DNA of 23,345 bases, from assembly GCA_964486935.1 (NCBI GenBank), contig CAZAPG010000075.1, forward strand, positions 1 to 23,345, given 5' to 3'. This DNA comes from CAZAPG01 sp964486935 (GTDB lineage Bacteria > Chloroflexota > Anaerolineae > 4572-78 > J111). The position numbers were made by a program, and so were the translations under genes. This document shows, piece after piece, positions 1 to 8,989 of the stretch (within the stretch, counting starts at the first letter, position 1; each line of letters starts with the position of its first letter). The notes beneath the pieces are model-generated. The model had not been told where the DNA came from. It ran no database searches and was given only the letters and a program-made list of their open reading frames with translations.

Positions 1-2209
<2,209 letters not shown>

Positions 2210-2306
2210 AGTTTTGCTCCTTACAGACTTTTCTTTTTGACAAAATTATCGCTTAAAAATTTACCGCATCATGGGTAATTGAGGCTGCCGAGGATATACA
2301 AAGGCT

Positions 2307-2335
2307 ATTTTACTCTTGATGTTTATAATTGCCAA
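2307..2335 (-). promoter_or_regulatory. Sigma70-type promoter for acnA
   Basis: On the minus strand TTGGCA (2335-2330) and TAAAAT (2312-2307) are separated by exactly 17 bp. Transcription would begin near 2300 and give an untranslated leader of about 90 nt before the AcnA start at 2209. Confidence 0.65.
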
Positions 2336-2410
2336 TTGTAGGGCAGGCGCGCTGTTTTGGGTCAAAAAAATAGCCAACCGGCCTGCTATTGTTAAGAAAA
2401 AGTTAAAATT

Positions 2411-2449
2411 AGTGACATTTGTCACAGATTGTATGGGTCAAATGTCACT
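2411..2449. promoter_or_regulatory. Palindromic operator cluster, GTGACA/TGTCAC
   Basis: GTGACATTTGTCAC (2412-2425) is a 6-2-6 palindrome. AGTGACATTT (2411-2420) is repeated as the exact inverted copy AAATGTCACT at 2440-2449. Another TGTCAC lies at 2464-2469. This looks like the binding region of a dimeric regulator, but the family cannot be named from sequence alone. Confidence 0.5.
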
Positions 2450-2545
2450 TACCAAATAAAGGGTGTCACATTATTATTGGTTCATCATTGGGGATTACAA
2501 GGACTCAATAGATAATTTAATAATAACGGTCAAAGGAGATCATTG

Positions 2546-2555
2546 TGACATGTCA
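2546..2555. promoter_or_regulatory. TGACATGTCA palindrome over a start codon
   Basis: A perfect 10-bp palindrome that contains the ATG (2550-2552) of the phosphodiesterase gene. It reuses the TGACA half-site found four times upstream, so it may be a further operator copy. Confidence 0.35.
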
Positions 2556-3686
2556 ACCAAACCACCGCCACACTTTGAATTAAAATCCTCGTTGCCGCCA
2601 AACCCTCGGTGGCAAGACTCTGGGCCAGTTACCCGGCAGCAATATCAAAAGTTTGTTGCCCTTTTAGCGGTACTGGCCATTTTTGTTTTAGGCTGCACTA
2701 ATATTGCTTCATTAAATTTTTTTATGCCCGGCGTTTACCCTGCGCCCGATGTCACCATCACCCCGGCGCCAACCTTTGTCCCGGTTTGGCTTAATCGCAG
2801 TACGCCCACTCCAATGCCGCTTCCATCGCCCACGCCACTCATTGTATCAGATATCAGCTTGATTTCGACTCCAACCATAACCGTGGAGGCAGGCATTAAG
2901 TATGTGGTTGTGATTAGCGTTGACGGGTTGCGCCCCGACGCGCTGTTTTTAGCCGATACCCCCAACCTGGACAAATTGATTGCCAGGGGCGCTTATTCTC
3001 CCAGCGCCCAAACGATTAAAATTAGCGTAACGCTGCCCAGCCACGCTTCAATGGTCAGCGGCATGCTCCCAGAGAAGCACGGCATTCTTTGGGGCCAACC
3101 CTACATCGGCTGGCCGGGTATGACCGGCCCCACGTTATTTAATGCGGCCCACGATGCCGGTTTGAGCACGGGCATGGTGGTGGGCAAAGAAAAGCTGAGT
3201 TATCTGGTTTTGGAGAATTCGGTTGACGAGATTTTTTGCGCCGATGCGCACGATACGGAGGTCAAGGACGCGGCAGTTAAAATAATTGAAGAGGAGCTTC
3301 CTGATGTTATGTTCATCCATTTTCCCGATGTGGACAGGGTAGGGCACGCCTACGGCTGGATGTCGCCCAACCAGCTATATGCGATTGGCTTTGTTGATGG
3401 GCTGATTGGCGAGGTGGTGGCAACCCTTGAAAATGAAAATTATCTGGATAATACCTTGCTGATTATTACCGCCGACCACGGCGGCCACGGTTTTAACCAC
3501 GGCGACGACTCGCCCGAAGACCGGACAATTCCCTGGCTGGCCGTGGGGCCGGGGGTGCCAGAGGGTGTTACCCTGGTCAGCTACATCAACACCTACGATA
3601 CTGCCGCCACCGTACTGCACGCCCTGAAGGTTCCTATCCCCGAAAATTGGGACGGGCAGCCGGTTCTTGAAATTTTTGCAGAGTAA
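2550..3686 (+). CDS. Membrane-tethered type I phosphodiesterase / nucleotide pyrophosphatase
   Basis: An alkaline-phosphatase-superfamily hydrolase (PF01663-like) that should cleave phosphodiester or pyrophosphate bonds outside the membrane; the substrate is unknown. The 378-residue protein has a hydrophobic helix at about 34-56, a Pro/Thr-rich linker (about 62-112), then the catalytic domain. Likely two-metal ligands are D125 (SVDGLRPD), nucleophile T161 (TLPSHASM), D262 and H266 (VDRVGHAYG), D309-H310 (TADHGG) and H317. ATG 2550 is chosen because AGGAG lies 11 nt upstream and the frame's earlier GTG (2463) adds an implausible N-terminus. C49 (FVLGC) resembles a lipobox, but 48 residues is long for a lipoprotein signal, so a plain membrane anchor is as likely. 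It stands alone, followed by a strong terminator. Confidence 0.88.
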   Translation: MSTKPPPHFELKSSLPPNPRWQDSGPVTRQQYQKFVALLAVLAIFVLGCTNIASLNFFMPGVYPAPDVTITPAPTFVPVWLNRSTPTPMPLPSPTPLIVSDISLISTPTITVEAGIKYVVVISVDGLRPDALFLADTPNLDKLIARGAYSPSAQTIKISVTLPSHASMVSGMLPEKHGILWGQPYIGWPGMTGPTLFNAAHDAGLSTGMVVGKEKLSYLVLENSVDEIFCADAHDTEVKDAAVKIIEEELPDVMFIHFPDVDRVGHAYGWMSPNQLYAIGFVDGLIGEVVATLENENYLDNTLLIITADHGGHGFNHGDDSPEDRTIPWLAVGPGVPEGVTLVSYINTYDTAATVLHALKVPIPENWDGQPVLEIFAE

Positions 3687-3702
3687 CCTGACCATAGCTG
3701 GC

Positions 3703-3740
3703 AAAAACGCCTTGCCGGAGAGTTTGGGCAAGGCGTTTTT
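3703..3740. terminator. Bidirectional terminator between convergent genes
   Basis: A perfect 14-bp stem, AAAAACGCCTTGCC (3703-3716) with GGCAAGGCGTTTTT (3727-3740), and a 10-nt loop. The outer A/T tracts give a T-run on both strands, so it can end both the phosphodiesterase (+) and LysM-CAP (-) transcripts. Confidence 0.9.
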
Positions 3741-3821
3741 GTTTCAAAAGAGTGATACCGAAGCTGTACCACAGCGCCGGGGATATGAAAAAGATGGGGG
3801 GACACTCCTTCGATTTCACTC

Positions 3822-3836
3822 CCTGGCCCGGCCAGG
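3822..3836. repeat. Perfect 7-1-7 palindrome CCTGGCC-C-GGCCAGG
   Basis: A GC-rich hairpin in the 3' untranslated region of the LysM-CAP gene. There is no T-run after it, so it is not a standard terminator; it might stabilise the transcript end. Confidence 0.4.
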
Positions 3837-3887
3837 ACGGGCAGGACAGGCCCCCTAGCCTGCGGCGCTATTTTTAGAGGGGTTGGG

Positions 3888-5126
3888 CTATCGTTCGGCA
3901 AAAACCAGAACAAAGGTGTACCATCCCGGCGGTTCTTCAACCACGCCCACCCCAACGCGATTAAAACGGTCGTGCAATATATTGGCCCGATGGGGGGCGC
4001 TGTTCATAAACCAATTAAGCGCATACGAGGCTGTTTCTTCAAATGGTTTGGTATTGCGCTGAATATTTTCGCCATTCCAGTTGGCTTCAACGCCCTGCTG
4101 CTCAAAGCGGTCATCCAGGGTAATGCCTTCGGGGGTGGTGTGGGCAAAATAGCCGCGAGTCACCATATCCTGGGCGTGGGCCAGGGCCAGTTTCTCTAAT
4201 TGCGCGTCGGTTTGGTAGGGAGACAGGCCATAAGCCTGTCGCTGGGCGTTGATTAAGTTGACCATTTGCTGTTGCAGGCCGGCCAATCCCGGCGCCACAG
4301 GGCCGGGCGAGGTTATCTGAGGCAGGCCGGGGTTGGCCGCCGGGTTTACAGGCGGCGATGTAACCGGAATGATAACCTTTTGCCCAATTTGCAGCGAGGT
4401 AGGTTCCAGACCGGGGTTGGCCGCTAAAATATCTTCGATGGTTGAGCCGTAAAAGAAAGAGAGGTAACTAAAGGTATCGCCGCTTTCTATCACGTGAATG
4501 ACCAACGGCGAGTCAAACTTGAGATTCTCCGGCGGAATTTGCAAGCTTTGGCCCACTCGCAGCGAGTTGGGGTTAGTCAGTTCATTCACCAGCATTATCG
4601 CTTCAACGCTGGTATCATATTCTCTGGCCAGGGCCAGCAGCGTGTCGCCCGATTGCACGGTGTGGTATAGCGGCTCCGGCGTGGGCGTGGGCGACTCGCG
4701 GGGGGTGGCTGTGGCGGTTGGCGGCGGCGTGGCCGTTACCGGAATGAGCAATTGCTGCCCTATTTGCAGCCGGGTGGGGTCGCTAATCTGGTTGACGTTC
4801 AGCAGCGTGTCGACAGAAATATTGTACTGCCGGGCAATTTCCAGCGGCACTTCGCCCGCCTGTACTACGTGATAAACGGGAACGGGCGTAGGGGTTGGGG
4901 TAGGGGGCACAGGGCTGGCGGTGGGGCTGGGCCGCAGGCCGGGCGCGCCGGTTGCCTGGCCGGAAATGGCGGTGGGTGAAGGCTGCGGGCTGGTTTTAGA
5001 AATTTTGGCCGTAGATTGTGGCTCCGGGTTAGAGTTGCCCAACCTGGGCCAGAGGATAACCACAAAAACCATCAACCCCAGCGCCAGGCTAACTTTCCAA
5101 AGATGCAGACGTAAAAAATCTTTCAT
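3888..5126 (-). CDS. Membrane-anchored triple-LysM, CAP/SCP-domain protein (YkwD-like)
   Basis: A surface protein predicted to bind peptidoglycan or another GlcNAc polymer through LysM and to carry a CAP (SCP/PR-1) domain of uncertain activity. The 412 residues run: cytoplasmic tip, one membrane helix (about 11-28), Pro/Thr linker, LysM1 (85-130), a second Pro/Thr linker, LysM2 (154-198), LysM3 (209-255), Pro-rich spacer, CAP (288-412). CAP-site residues visible are H329 (YFAHTTPEG), E353 (NGENI) and H379 (SAPHRANIL). The N-terminal helix has no obvious cleavage site and more likely anchors. The start is 13 nt after the fni stop with no clear Shine-Dalgarno, so translation is probably coupled to fni. 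The function of such bacterial CAP proteins is mostly unknown. Confidence 0.92.
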   Translation of the reverse strand: MKDFLRLHLWKVSLALGLMVFVVILWPRLGNSNPEPQSTAKISKTSPQPSPTAISGQATGAPGLRPSPTASPVPPTPTPTPVPVYHVVQAGEVPLEIARQYNISVDTLLNVNQISDPTRLQIGQQLLIPVTATPPPTATATPRESPTPTPEPLYHTVQSGDTLLALAREYDTSVEAIMLVNELTNPNSLRVGQSLQIPPENLKFDSPLVIHVIESGDTFSYLSFFYGSTIEDILAANPGLEPTSLQIGQKVIIPVTSPPVNPAANPGLPQITSPGPVAPGLAGLQQQMVNLINAQRQAYGLSPYQTDAQLEKLALAHAQDMVTRGYFAHTTPEGITLDDRFEQQGVEANWNGENIQRNTKPFEETASYALNWFMNSAPHRANILHDRFNRVGVGVVEEPPGWYTFVLVFAER

Positions 5127-5139
5127 TTGACCGTATGGA

Positions 5140-6165
5140 TTATCCTTGCGCTTTTATCAAACGGTCGGTATTTTGCAGCCTGTCAATTGAGCTAACGCCG
5201 ATGCCAAACATCGCTATCTGCAACTCGGTTTGGGCAATTTTAATTTCATCCAGCACGGCTTCCAGCGATTCGACGGCGGCTTTTAGAAAGGGGCCGGCCA
5301 TACCGCCCAGGGTTGCGCCCAGCGCAATACATTTGGCAATATCCAGCCCGTTGCGCAACCCGCCGCTGGCAAAAATGGAGATATTGGGCGCGGCTCGTTT
5401 GGCTGCCAGCACGGCTTCGCTGGTGGGGATGCCCCAACTGACAAACGTGCCCGCCACCCGGCGCTGCGCTTCGGTGGCGGCCCGGTACATTTCTACCTGG
5501 CTCCAACTGGTGCCGCCGGCGCCGGCCACGTCAATGGCCGACACGCCGGCCTCTACCAGCCGGCGGACGGTATCGTCTGAAAAGCCCCAGCCTACCTCTT
5601 TGGCAATTACCGGTACGGGCAGGGCGCGGCACACCGCTTCAATTTTGTTGAGCAACCCGCTAAAGCGAGTGTCGCCTTCGGGCTGCACGGCTTCTTGCAG
5701 GGCGTTGAAGTGCAAAATCAGGGCGTCGGCCCCAAGCATATCAACGGCGCGCCGGCAGTGCTCAATGGTGTAGCCGTAATTTAGCTGCACCGCCCCCAAA
5801 TTAGCCAGCAAAACGGTGGTGGGGGCCAGCTCTCGCACCTGAAAAGTAGGGGCCAGCGAGGGGTCTTCGATAGCGGCCCGCTGGCTGCCCAACCCCATCG
5901 CAATGCCTCTGGCCTCGGCGGCCTGGGCCAGGGTGCGGTTAATGGCCCGGGCTTGCTCGGTGCCGCCGGTCATCGAGGAGATGAGGATGGGCGCTTTGAG
6001 CTTTTTGCCAAAAACTGTTACCGAGGTGTCAACCTGATGCAGGTCAATTTCCGGCAAAGCCTGGTGCAAAAAGCGGTAGTTCTCCAGGCCGGTAGTCAGC
6101 CCCTTAAAGCCGACATCCTCCTCAAGGTTAATGCGAATATGGTCGGATTTTCGTTTTTCCAGCAT
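5140..6165 (-). CDS. fni: Type 2 isopentenyl-diphosphate delta-isomerase (FMN-dependent)
   Basis: Interconverts isopentenyl and dimethylallyl diphosphate using reduced FMN, NADPH and Mg2+, supplying isoprenoid synthesis in the cytoplasm. The 341-residue length is typical. Family motifs in order: RKSDHI (5-10), SSMTGG (63-68), the substrate and Mg loop HFNALQE (152-158), KEVG (189-192), DVAGAGGTSW (212-221) and the FMN phosphate loop ASGGLRNGLD near the C-terminus. The ATG at 6165 begins right before the conserved RKxDHI block. No Shine-Dalgarno is visible; the predicted leader is only about 30 nt. It heads a unit with LysM-CAP and is divergent from a thiolase that could feed the mevalonate route. 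Its promoter -10 lies inside a palindrome. Confidence 0.96.
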   Translation of the reverse strand: MLEKRKSDHIRINLEEDVGFKGLTTGLENYRFLHQALPEIDLHQVDTSVTVFGKKLKAPILISSMTGGTEQARAINRTLAQAAEARGIAMGLGSQRAAIEDPSLAPTFQVRELAPTTVLLANLGAVQLNYGYTIEHCRRAVDMLGADALILHFNALQEAVQPEGDTRFSGLLNKIEAVCRALPVPVIAKEVGWGFSDDTVRRLVEAGVSAIDVAGAGGTSWSQVEMYRAATEAQRRVAGTFVSWGIPTSEAVLAAKRAAPNISIFASGGLRNGLDIAKCIALGATLGGMAGPFLKAAVESLEAVLDEIKIAQTELQIAMFGIGVSSIDRLQNTDRLIKAQG

Positions 6166-6200
6166 AGTTGCGCGCGGCTTTCACTGAGCAAATGATGTTG

Positions 6201-6216
6201 GGAGTGTACTCACTCC
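6201..6216. promoter_or_regulatory. Palindrome GGAGTG-TACT-CACTCC over the fni -10
   Basis: A perfect 6-4-6 inverted repeat covering the predicted fni -10 hexamer, in the divergent region with the thiolase gene. Position suggests a repressor operator; the regulator is unknown. Confidence 0.5.
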
Positions 6217-6231
6217 ACCTGTCTGAGTCAA
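6203..6231 (-). promoter_or_regulatory. Sigma70-type promoter for fni
   Basis: On the minus strand TTGACT (6231-6226) and TACACT (6208-6203) are spaced by 17 bp. The start would fall near 6196, about 30 nt before the fni ATG. Confidence 0.6.
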
Positions 6232-6325
6232 ACCATTGATATCTATTGCTAATGGCCCAAATTGCATAATTACGGCCTTGAGGTGAAAATACAAAATCAA
6301 CCAGCACTGAGATGGAGGCAACATC

Positions 6326-7516
6326 ATGCGAGATGCTTATATTGTATCAGCCGCCAGAACGCCGATTGGCCGCTTTGGCGGCGTTCTGAAAGATTTTTCG
6401 CCCGCCGACCTGGGCGCGCGCGCCATGAAAGCCGCGCTTGACCGGGCCGGGGTTGCCGGCAATGATTTAGACCTGTATATTTTGGGTAACGTGCTGCGGG
6501 CCGGGCACGGCCAGTTGATTCCGCGCCAGGCGGCAATTAGGGCCGGCGTTCCCCAAGAGGTTGACGGCTACGCCATTGACATGGTTTGCTCATCGGCCAT
6601 GATGACGGTGATGAACGCGGCCACTACCATCAAAGCCGGCGAGGCCGATTTGATACTGGCCGGCGGCGCCGAGTCGATGTCTCAGGCCGGCTTCTTTTTA
6701 TCTCACCGGGCGCGGTGGGGCTACAAATTTTTAATGGGCGCGCCGGAGCAGTTGCAAGATGTTTTGCTGCATGATGGTTTGACCGACCCCATTACCGGCG
6801 ATGGTATGGGCAACGAAACCGAACGACTGGCCGCCGATTACGAAATTACCCGCCATGAGCTGGATGATGTGGCCTATCACTCGCACAAGCGCGCCGCCGA
6901 AGCCACAGAAAAGGGAATCTTTAAGCGCGAGATTGCGCCCATAGAAGTTAAAAGCCGTAAAGAAACTATTGTGCTGGATGCCGACGAGGGCATTCGACCT
7001 GATACCACGCCCGAAGGTTTGGCCAAACTGCCCCCGGCATTTTCCAAAGATGGCCTGCTCACCGCCGGCAACTCCAGCCAGATTAGCGACGGGGCGGCGG
7101 CGCTGCTGGTTGCCAGCGAAGCCGCCGTTGAAAAGCGCCATCTCAAACCCATCGCCAAAATTTTGGGCGGAGCCGTGGCGGCCGGCGAAAGCTGGCGCTT
7201 TGCCGAGGCTCCGCTGCCGGCGGTTAAAAAACTGCTCGACAAGCTGGGCAAAACTATTGAGGATTTTGACCTGGTTGAAAACAACGAGGCTTTTGCCGTC
7301 AACAGCGTGCTGTTCAACAAGGTGTTGGGCGTGCCCTACGAAAAACTAAATATTTACGGCGGCGCAATTGCCCTGGGCCATCCCATTGGCTGCACCGGCG
7401 CGCGCATAATTGTGACGCTGCTCAACGGGCTGGAGCAAACCGGCGGCAAACTGGGGCTGGCCTCGCTGTGTCACGGCACCGGCGGCGGAACCGCTATTGC
7501 CATTGAACGATTGTGA
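6326..7516 (+). CDS. Acetyl-CoA acetyltransferase (thiolase)
   Basis: A thiolase that condenses two acetyl-CoA to acetoacetyl-CoA, the entry to the mevalonate pathway, or runs in reverse in fatty acid breakdown. The 396-residue length is typical of biosynthetic or degradative thiolases. Catalytic residues are visible: nucleophile C88 (MVCSSAMM), N320-E321 (NNEAFAVN), H352 (GGAIALGHPIGCTG) and C382 (LCHGTGGG). The ATG at 6326 follows GGAGG with a 7-nt gap and matches the family start (RDAYIVSAARTPIGRFGG). The final motif reads CHGTGGG in place of the more common C-I-GGGQG, a variation near the CoA site. Opposite orientation to fni across 160 bp suggests shared control of isoprenoid precursor supply, although a role in PHB or beta-oxidation cannot be excluded. 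Confidence 0.93.
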   Translation: MRDAYIVSAARTPIGRFGGVLKDFSPADLGARAMKAALDRAGVAGNDLDLYILGNVLRAGHGQLIPRQAAIRAGVPQEVDGYAIDMVCSSAMMTVMNAATTIKAGEADLILAGGAESMSQAGFFLSHRARWGYKFLMGAPEQLQDVLLHDGLTDPITGDGMGNETERLAADYEITRHELDDVAYHSHKRAAEATEKGIFKREIAPIEVKSRKETIVLDADEGIRPDTTPEGLAKLPPAFSKDGLLTAGNSSQISDGAAALLVASEAAVEKRHLKPIAKILGGAVAAGESWRFAEAPLPAVKKLLDKLGKTIEDFDLVENNEAFAVNSVLFNKVLGVPYEKLNIYGGAIALGHPIGCTGARIIVTLLNGLEQTGGKLGLASLCHGTGGGTAIAIERL

Positions 7517-7538
7517 AATTACAACTTGCCTGATAATG

Positions 7539-7573
7539 AAACGGCCTGGCCTGTGGCTGGACCGTTTTATTTT
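7539..7573 (+). terminator. Terminator after the thiolase gene
   Basis: AAACGG (7539-7544) pairs with CCGTTT (7562-7567), with a further imperfect inner stem (CTGGCC with GGCTGG), followed by TTTATTTT. It lies 22 nt after the stop codon. Confidence 0.65.
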
Positions 7574-7604
7574 GCCAATTTTCGTAACTAATCTTAACAA
7601 AGCG

Positions 7605-7703
7605 TGTTAAATAGAGTGCGCCCAGAATTTTTGGGGAGCACAAGGCGGAATTGGGGGGATACCCCCACCCTCCCAAAAGGTGAGACACACCCTGTTAAAT
7701 AGA
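7605..7703. mobile_element. MITE-like element 1 with 11-bp flanking repeats
   Basis: A 77-bp G/C-tract-rich segment (7616-7692) flanked by exact copies of TGTTAAATAGA (7605-7615 and 7693-7703). The right end is CACACCC, as in the neighbouring element. It holds GGGGGG/CCCCC hairpin arms and no coding potential. The left end (GTGCGCCC) matches the second element poorly, so this copy may be diverged or rearranged. Confidence 0.5.
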
Positions 7704-7803
7704 TTGGGCGTGACTAAAATGAGTAGAAAAGCGCCGGGGGGCTTGGGGGGTAGGTCCCCCCAATTTCCCCCTCCAACTCACTTTGGCCACACCCAAATAG
7801 ATT
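7697..7803. mobile_element. MITE-like element 2 with 9-bp flanking repeats and terminal inverted repeats
   Basis: An 89-bp segment (7706-7794) flanked by exact direct repeats of AAATAGATT (7697-7705 and 7795-7803). The ends are inverted: GGGCGTGACTAAAATGAGT and the complement of the right end GGGTGTGGCCAAAGTGAGT match at 15 of 19 positions, all four differences being transitions. The inside has a perfect GGGGGG-taggt-CCCCCC hairpin (7745-7761). It is non-coding and ends 3 bp before the acpP -35 box. Confidence 0.6.
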
Positions 7804-7806
7804 AGA

Positions 7807-7835
7807 TTGACAGTTTGGGCAGGCGTTGGTAAAAT
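7807..7835 (+). promoter_or_regulatory. Sigma70-type promoter for acpP
   Basis: TTGACA (7807-7812) and TAAAAT (7830-7835) with a 17-bp spacer. The predicted start near 7842 leaves a leader of about 43 nt before the acpP ATG. Confidence 0.8.
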
Positions 7836-7884
7836 GCGCTGTGCTTAATTTTTAGCAAAAAAAACACGAAGGAGACAAGCATCA

Positions 7885-8127
7885 ATGACCAAAGATGAAG
7901 TGTTTGAAAAAGTGAAGGAGATTATTATCGAGCAACTCGGCGCCGACGAAGACGACATCACTATGGAAGCCAGCTTTAGAGACGACCTGGAGGCTGACTC
8001 GCTGGATTTGGTTGAGCTGATTATGGCGTTTGAGGAAGAGTTTGGCGGCGAAATTTCCGACGAAGAAGCTCAAAAAATTACTACCGTCGGCGAAGCGGTC
8101 AATTATCTATCGGCCAACAACGCCTAA
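7885..8127 (+). CDS. acpP: Acyl carrier protein
   Basis: Carries growing acyl chains on a 4'-phosphopantetheine arm in type II fatty acid synthesis. The 80-residue acidic protein has the standard four-helix ACP sequence with the prosthetic group site EADSLDLVEL, the modified serine being S39. GAAGGAG lies 10 nt before ATG 7885. A near-consensus promoter lies just upstream, fitting the high expression expected of ACP. No fab genes adjoin it: the gene stands alone between a thiolase and mobA, unlike the usual fabD-fabG-acpP-fabF cluster. It could be the housekeeping ACP or a specialised paralogue; the sequence reads as a typical housekeeping one. Confidence 0.96.
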   Translation: MTKDEVFEKVKEIIIEQLGADEDDITMEASFRDDLEADSLDLVELIMAFEEEFGGEISDEEAQKITTVGEAVNYLSANNA

Positions 8128-8173
8128 ATTACCGGTTGGCGCCGGATTCCCGTTGACTTTTTAATGAGTCGCT

Positions 8174-8213
8174 AAAACAGCAGCTTGCCATTTTTGCCAA
8201 TAGGGGCTGTTTT
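8174..8213 (+). terminator. Hairpin downstream of acpP
   Basis: AAAACAGC (8174-8181) pairs with GCTGTTTT (8206-8213) around a 24-nt loop, ending in a short T-run. It is weaker than the following hairpin but lies in the right place to end the acpP transcript. Confidence 0.5.
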
Positions 8214-8236
8214 ATGCTTGAGTTTAAGAAAATAAT

Positions 8237-8268
8237 AAGCTCGCGTTCATTTACGGCGCGAGCTTTTT
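8237..8268 (+). terminator. Strong terminator between acpP and mobA
   Basis: A perfect 9-bp stem AAGCTCGCG (8237-8245) with CGCGAGCTT (8257-8265), an 11-nt loop and a run of five T (8264-8268). It ends 22 nt before the mobA Shine-Dalgarno, so it may also act as a leader hairpin or attenuator for mobA. Confidence 0.75.
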
Positions 8269-8303
8269 GGCTTTTTAAGGATTTTTGTTTGAGGAGGCAG
8301 GTT

Positions 8304-8897
8304 TTGATTAGCGTGGCCGTATTAGCCGGCGGCGAAAGCAAACGGATGGGGCAAGACAAAGCTTTTTTAAAAGTAGGCCGTCAGCCGGTGGTAGAACGGG
8401 TGCTGGCCAAAGTGCGGGCGCTCAGTGATGATGTGTTCATCAGCACTAACTCGCCGGAAAAATACCAAAAGTTCGGCCTGTCAACCGTAACCGACATTTA
8501 TCCCAACAAAGCCGCGCTGGGCGGAATTTACAGCGCCATTTACGCGGCGCAGCACCATCACGTTTTGGTGGTTGCCTGCGATATGCCCTTTTTGAATGTC
8601 GAACTGCTGCAATATTTAATCAAGCTGGCCCCCAGCGCCGATGTGGTTGCGCCCCTCATCGAGCCGCCCCAGCCCGAAACAATGCACGCTGTCTACAGCA
8701 AAAACTGTTTGCCCGCTATTGAACCAAGGTTACAAACAAACCGGTTGCGAATCATCGGCTTTTTTGATGAGGTATCGGTGCGCTACGTTACGCGAGCTGA
8801 AGTGGCTCAATTTGACCCCCATTTCTATTCTTTTATCAATATGAATACGCCCGAAGAGTGGGCCAATGTGCAAAAACTGGCCGGCAAACTTGCGTAA
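8304..8897 (+). CDS. mobA: Molybdenum cofactor guanylyltransferase (MobA-like)
   Basis: Predicted to transfer GMP from GTP to molybdopterin, making the bis-MGD cofactor for molybdoenzymes. The 197-residue product starts with the nucleotide-binding loop LAGGESKRMGQDKAFL, followed by the DIYPNKAALGGIYSA segment, the metal-site ACDMPF and the C-terminal NMNTPEEW. Start choice: TTG at 8304 is preceded by GAGGAGG with a 6-nt gap and begins one residue before the conserved strand; a longer reading from ATG 8214 would translate through the terminator hairpin and is rejected. Related nucleotidyltransferases (MocA, IspD, sugar-nucleotide enzymes) share the loop, but NTPEEW and length favour MobA. No other molybdopterin gene is in the window. 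Confidence 0.85.
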   Translation: MISVAVLAGGESKRMGQDKAFLKVGRQPVVERVLAKVRALSDDVFISTNSPEKYQKFGLSTVTDIYPNKAALGGIYSAIYAAQHHHVLVVACDMPFLNVELLQYLIKLAPSADVVAPLIEPPQPETMHAVYSKNCLPAIEPRLQTNRLRIIGFFDEVSVRYVTRAEVAQFDPHFYSFINMNTPEEWANVQKLAGKLA

Positions 8898-8924
8898 CTT
8901 CCCGGATTAGAAATTTTCTTAATA

Positions 8925-8952
8925 TTGTGCGTTATTTAAAGTGTGCTATAAT
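8925..8952 (+). promoter_or_regulatory. Extended -10 promoter for the histidine kinase
   Basis: TGC-TATAAT (8944-8952) is a consensus -10 with the extended TGn motif; TTGTGC (8925-8930) lies 16 bp upstream. The leader would be about 30 nt. Confidence 0.7.
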
Positions 8953-8989
8953 TGGGAATAGGATAATAGTCCCAATACACCGGTAGCGT

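Larger units (their letters stand above)
2210..2549. other. Divergent intergenic region acnA / phosphodiesterase
   Basis: 340 bp without a convincing gene. It holds the acnA promoter and leader on the left and a cluster of GTGACA/TGTCAC sites on the right. An open frame from a GTG at 2463 leads into the phosphodiesterase, but its first 29 residues do not look like part of the protein. I could not find a clear -35/-10 pair for the phosphodiesterase gene. Confidence 0.6.

Noticed and set aside
2463..2549. GTG at 2463 as the phosphodiesterase start
   Set aside because: Adds 29 residues with no family resemblance and lacks a ribosome site; ATG 2550 has AGGAG upstream.
6877..7320. 147-residue minus-strand frame
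   Set aside because: Antisense to the thiolase, Ser/Ala-rich shadow.
8214..8303. ATG 8214 as the mobA start
   Set aside because: It would translate through a strong terminator hairpin; TTG 8304 has GAGGAGG at the right distance and starts at the conserved fold.
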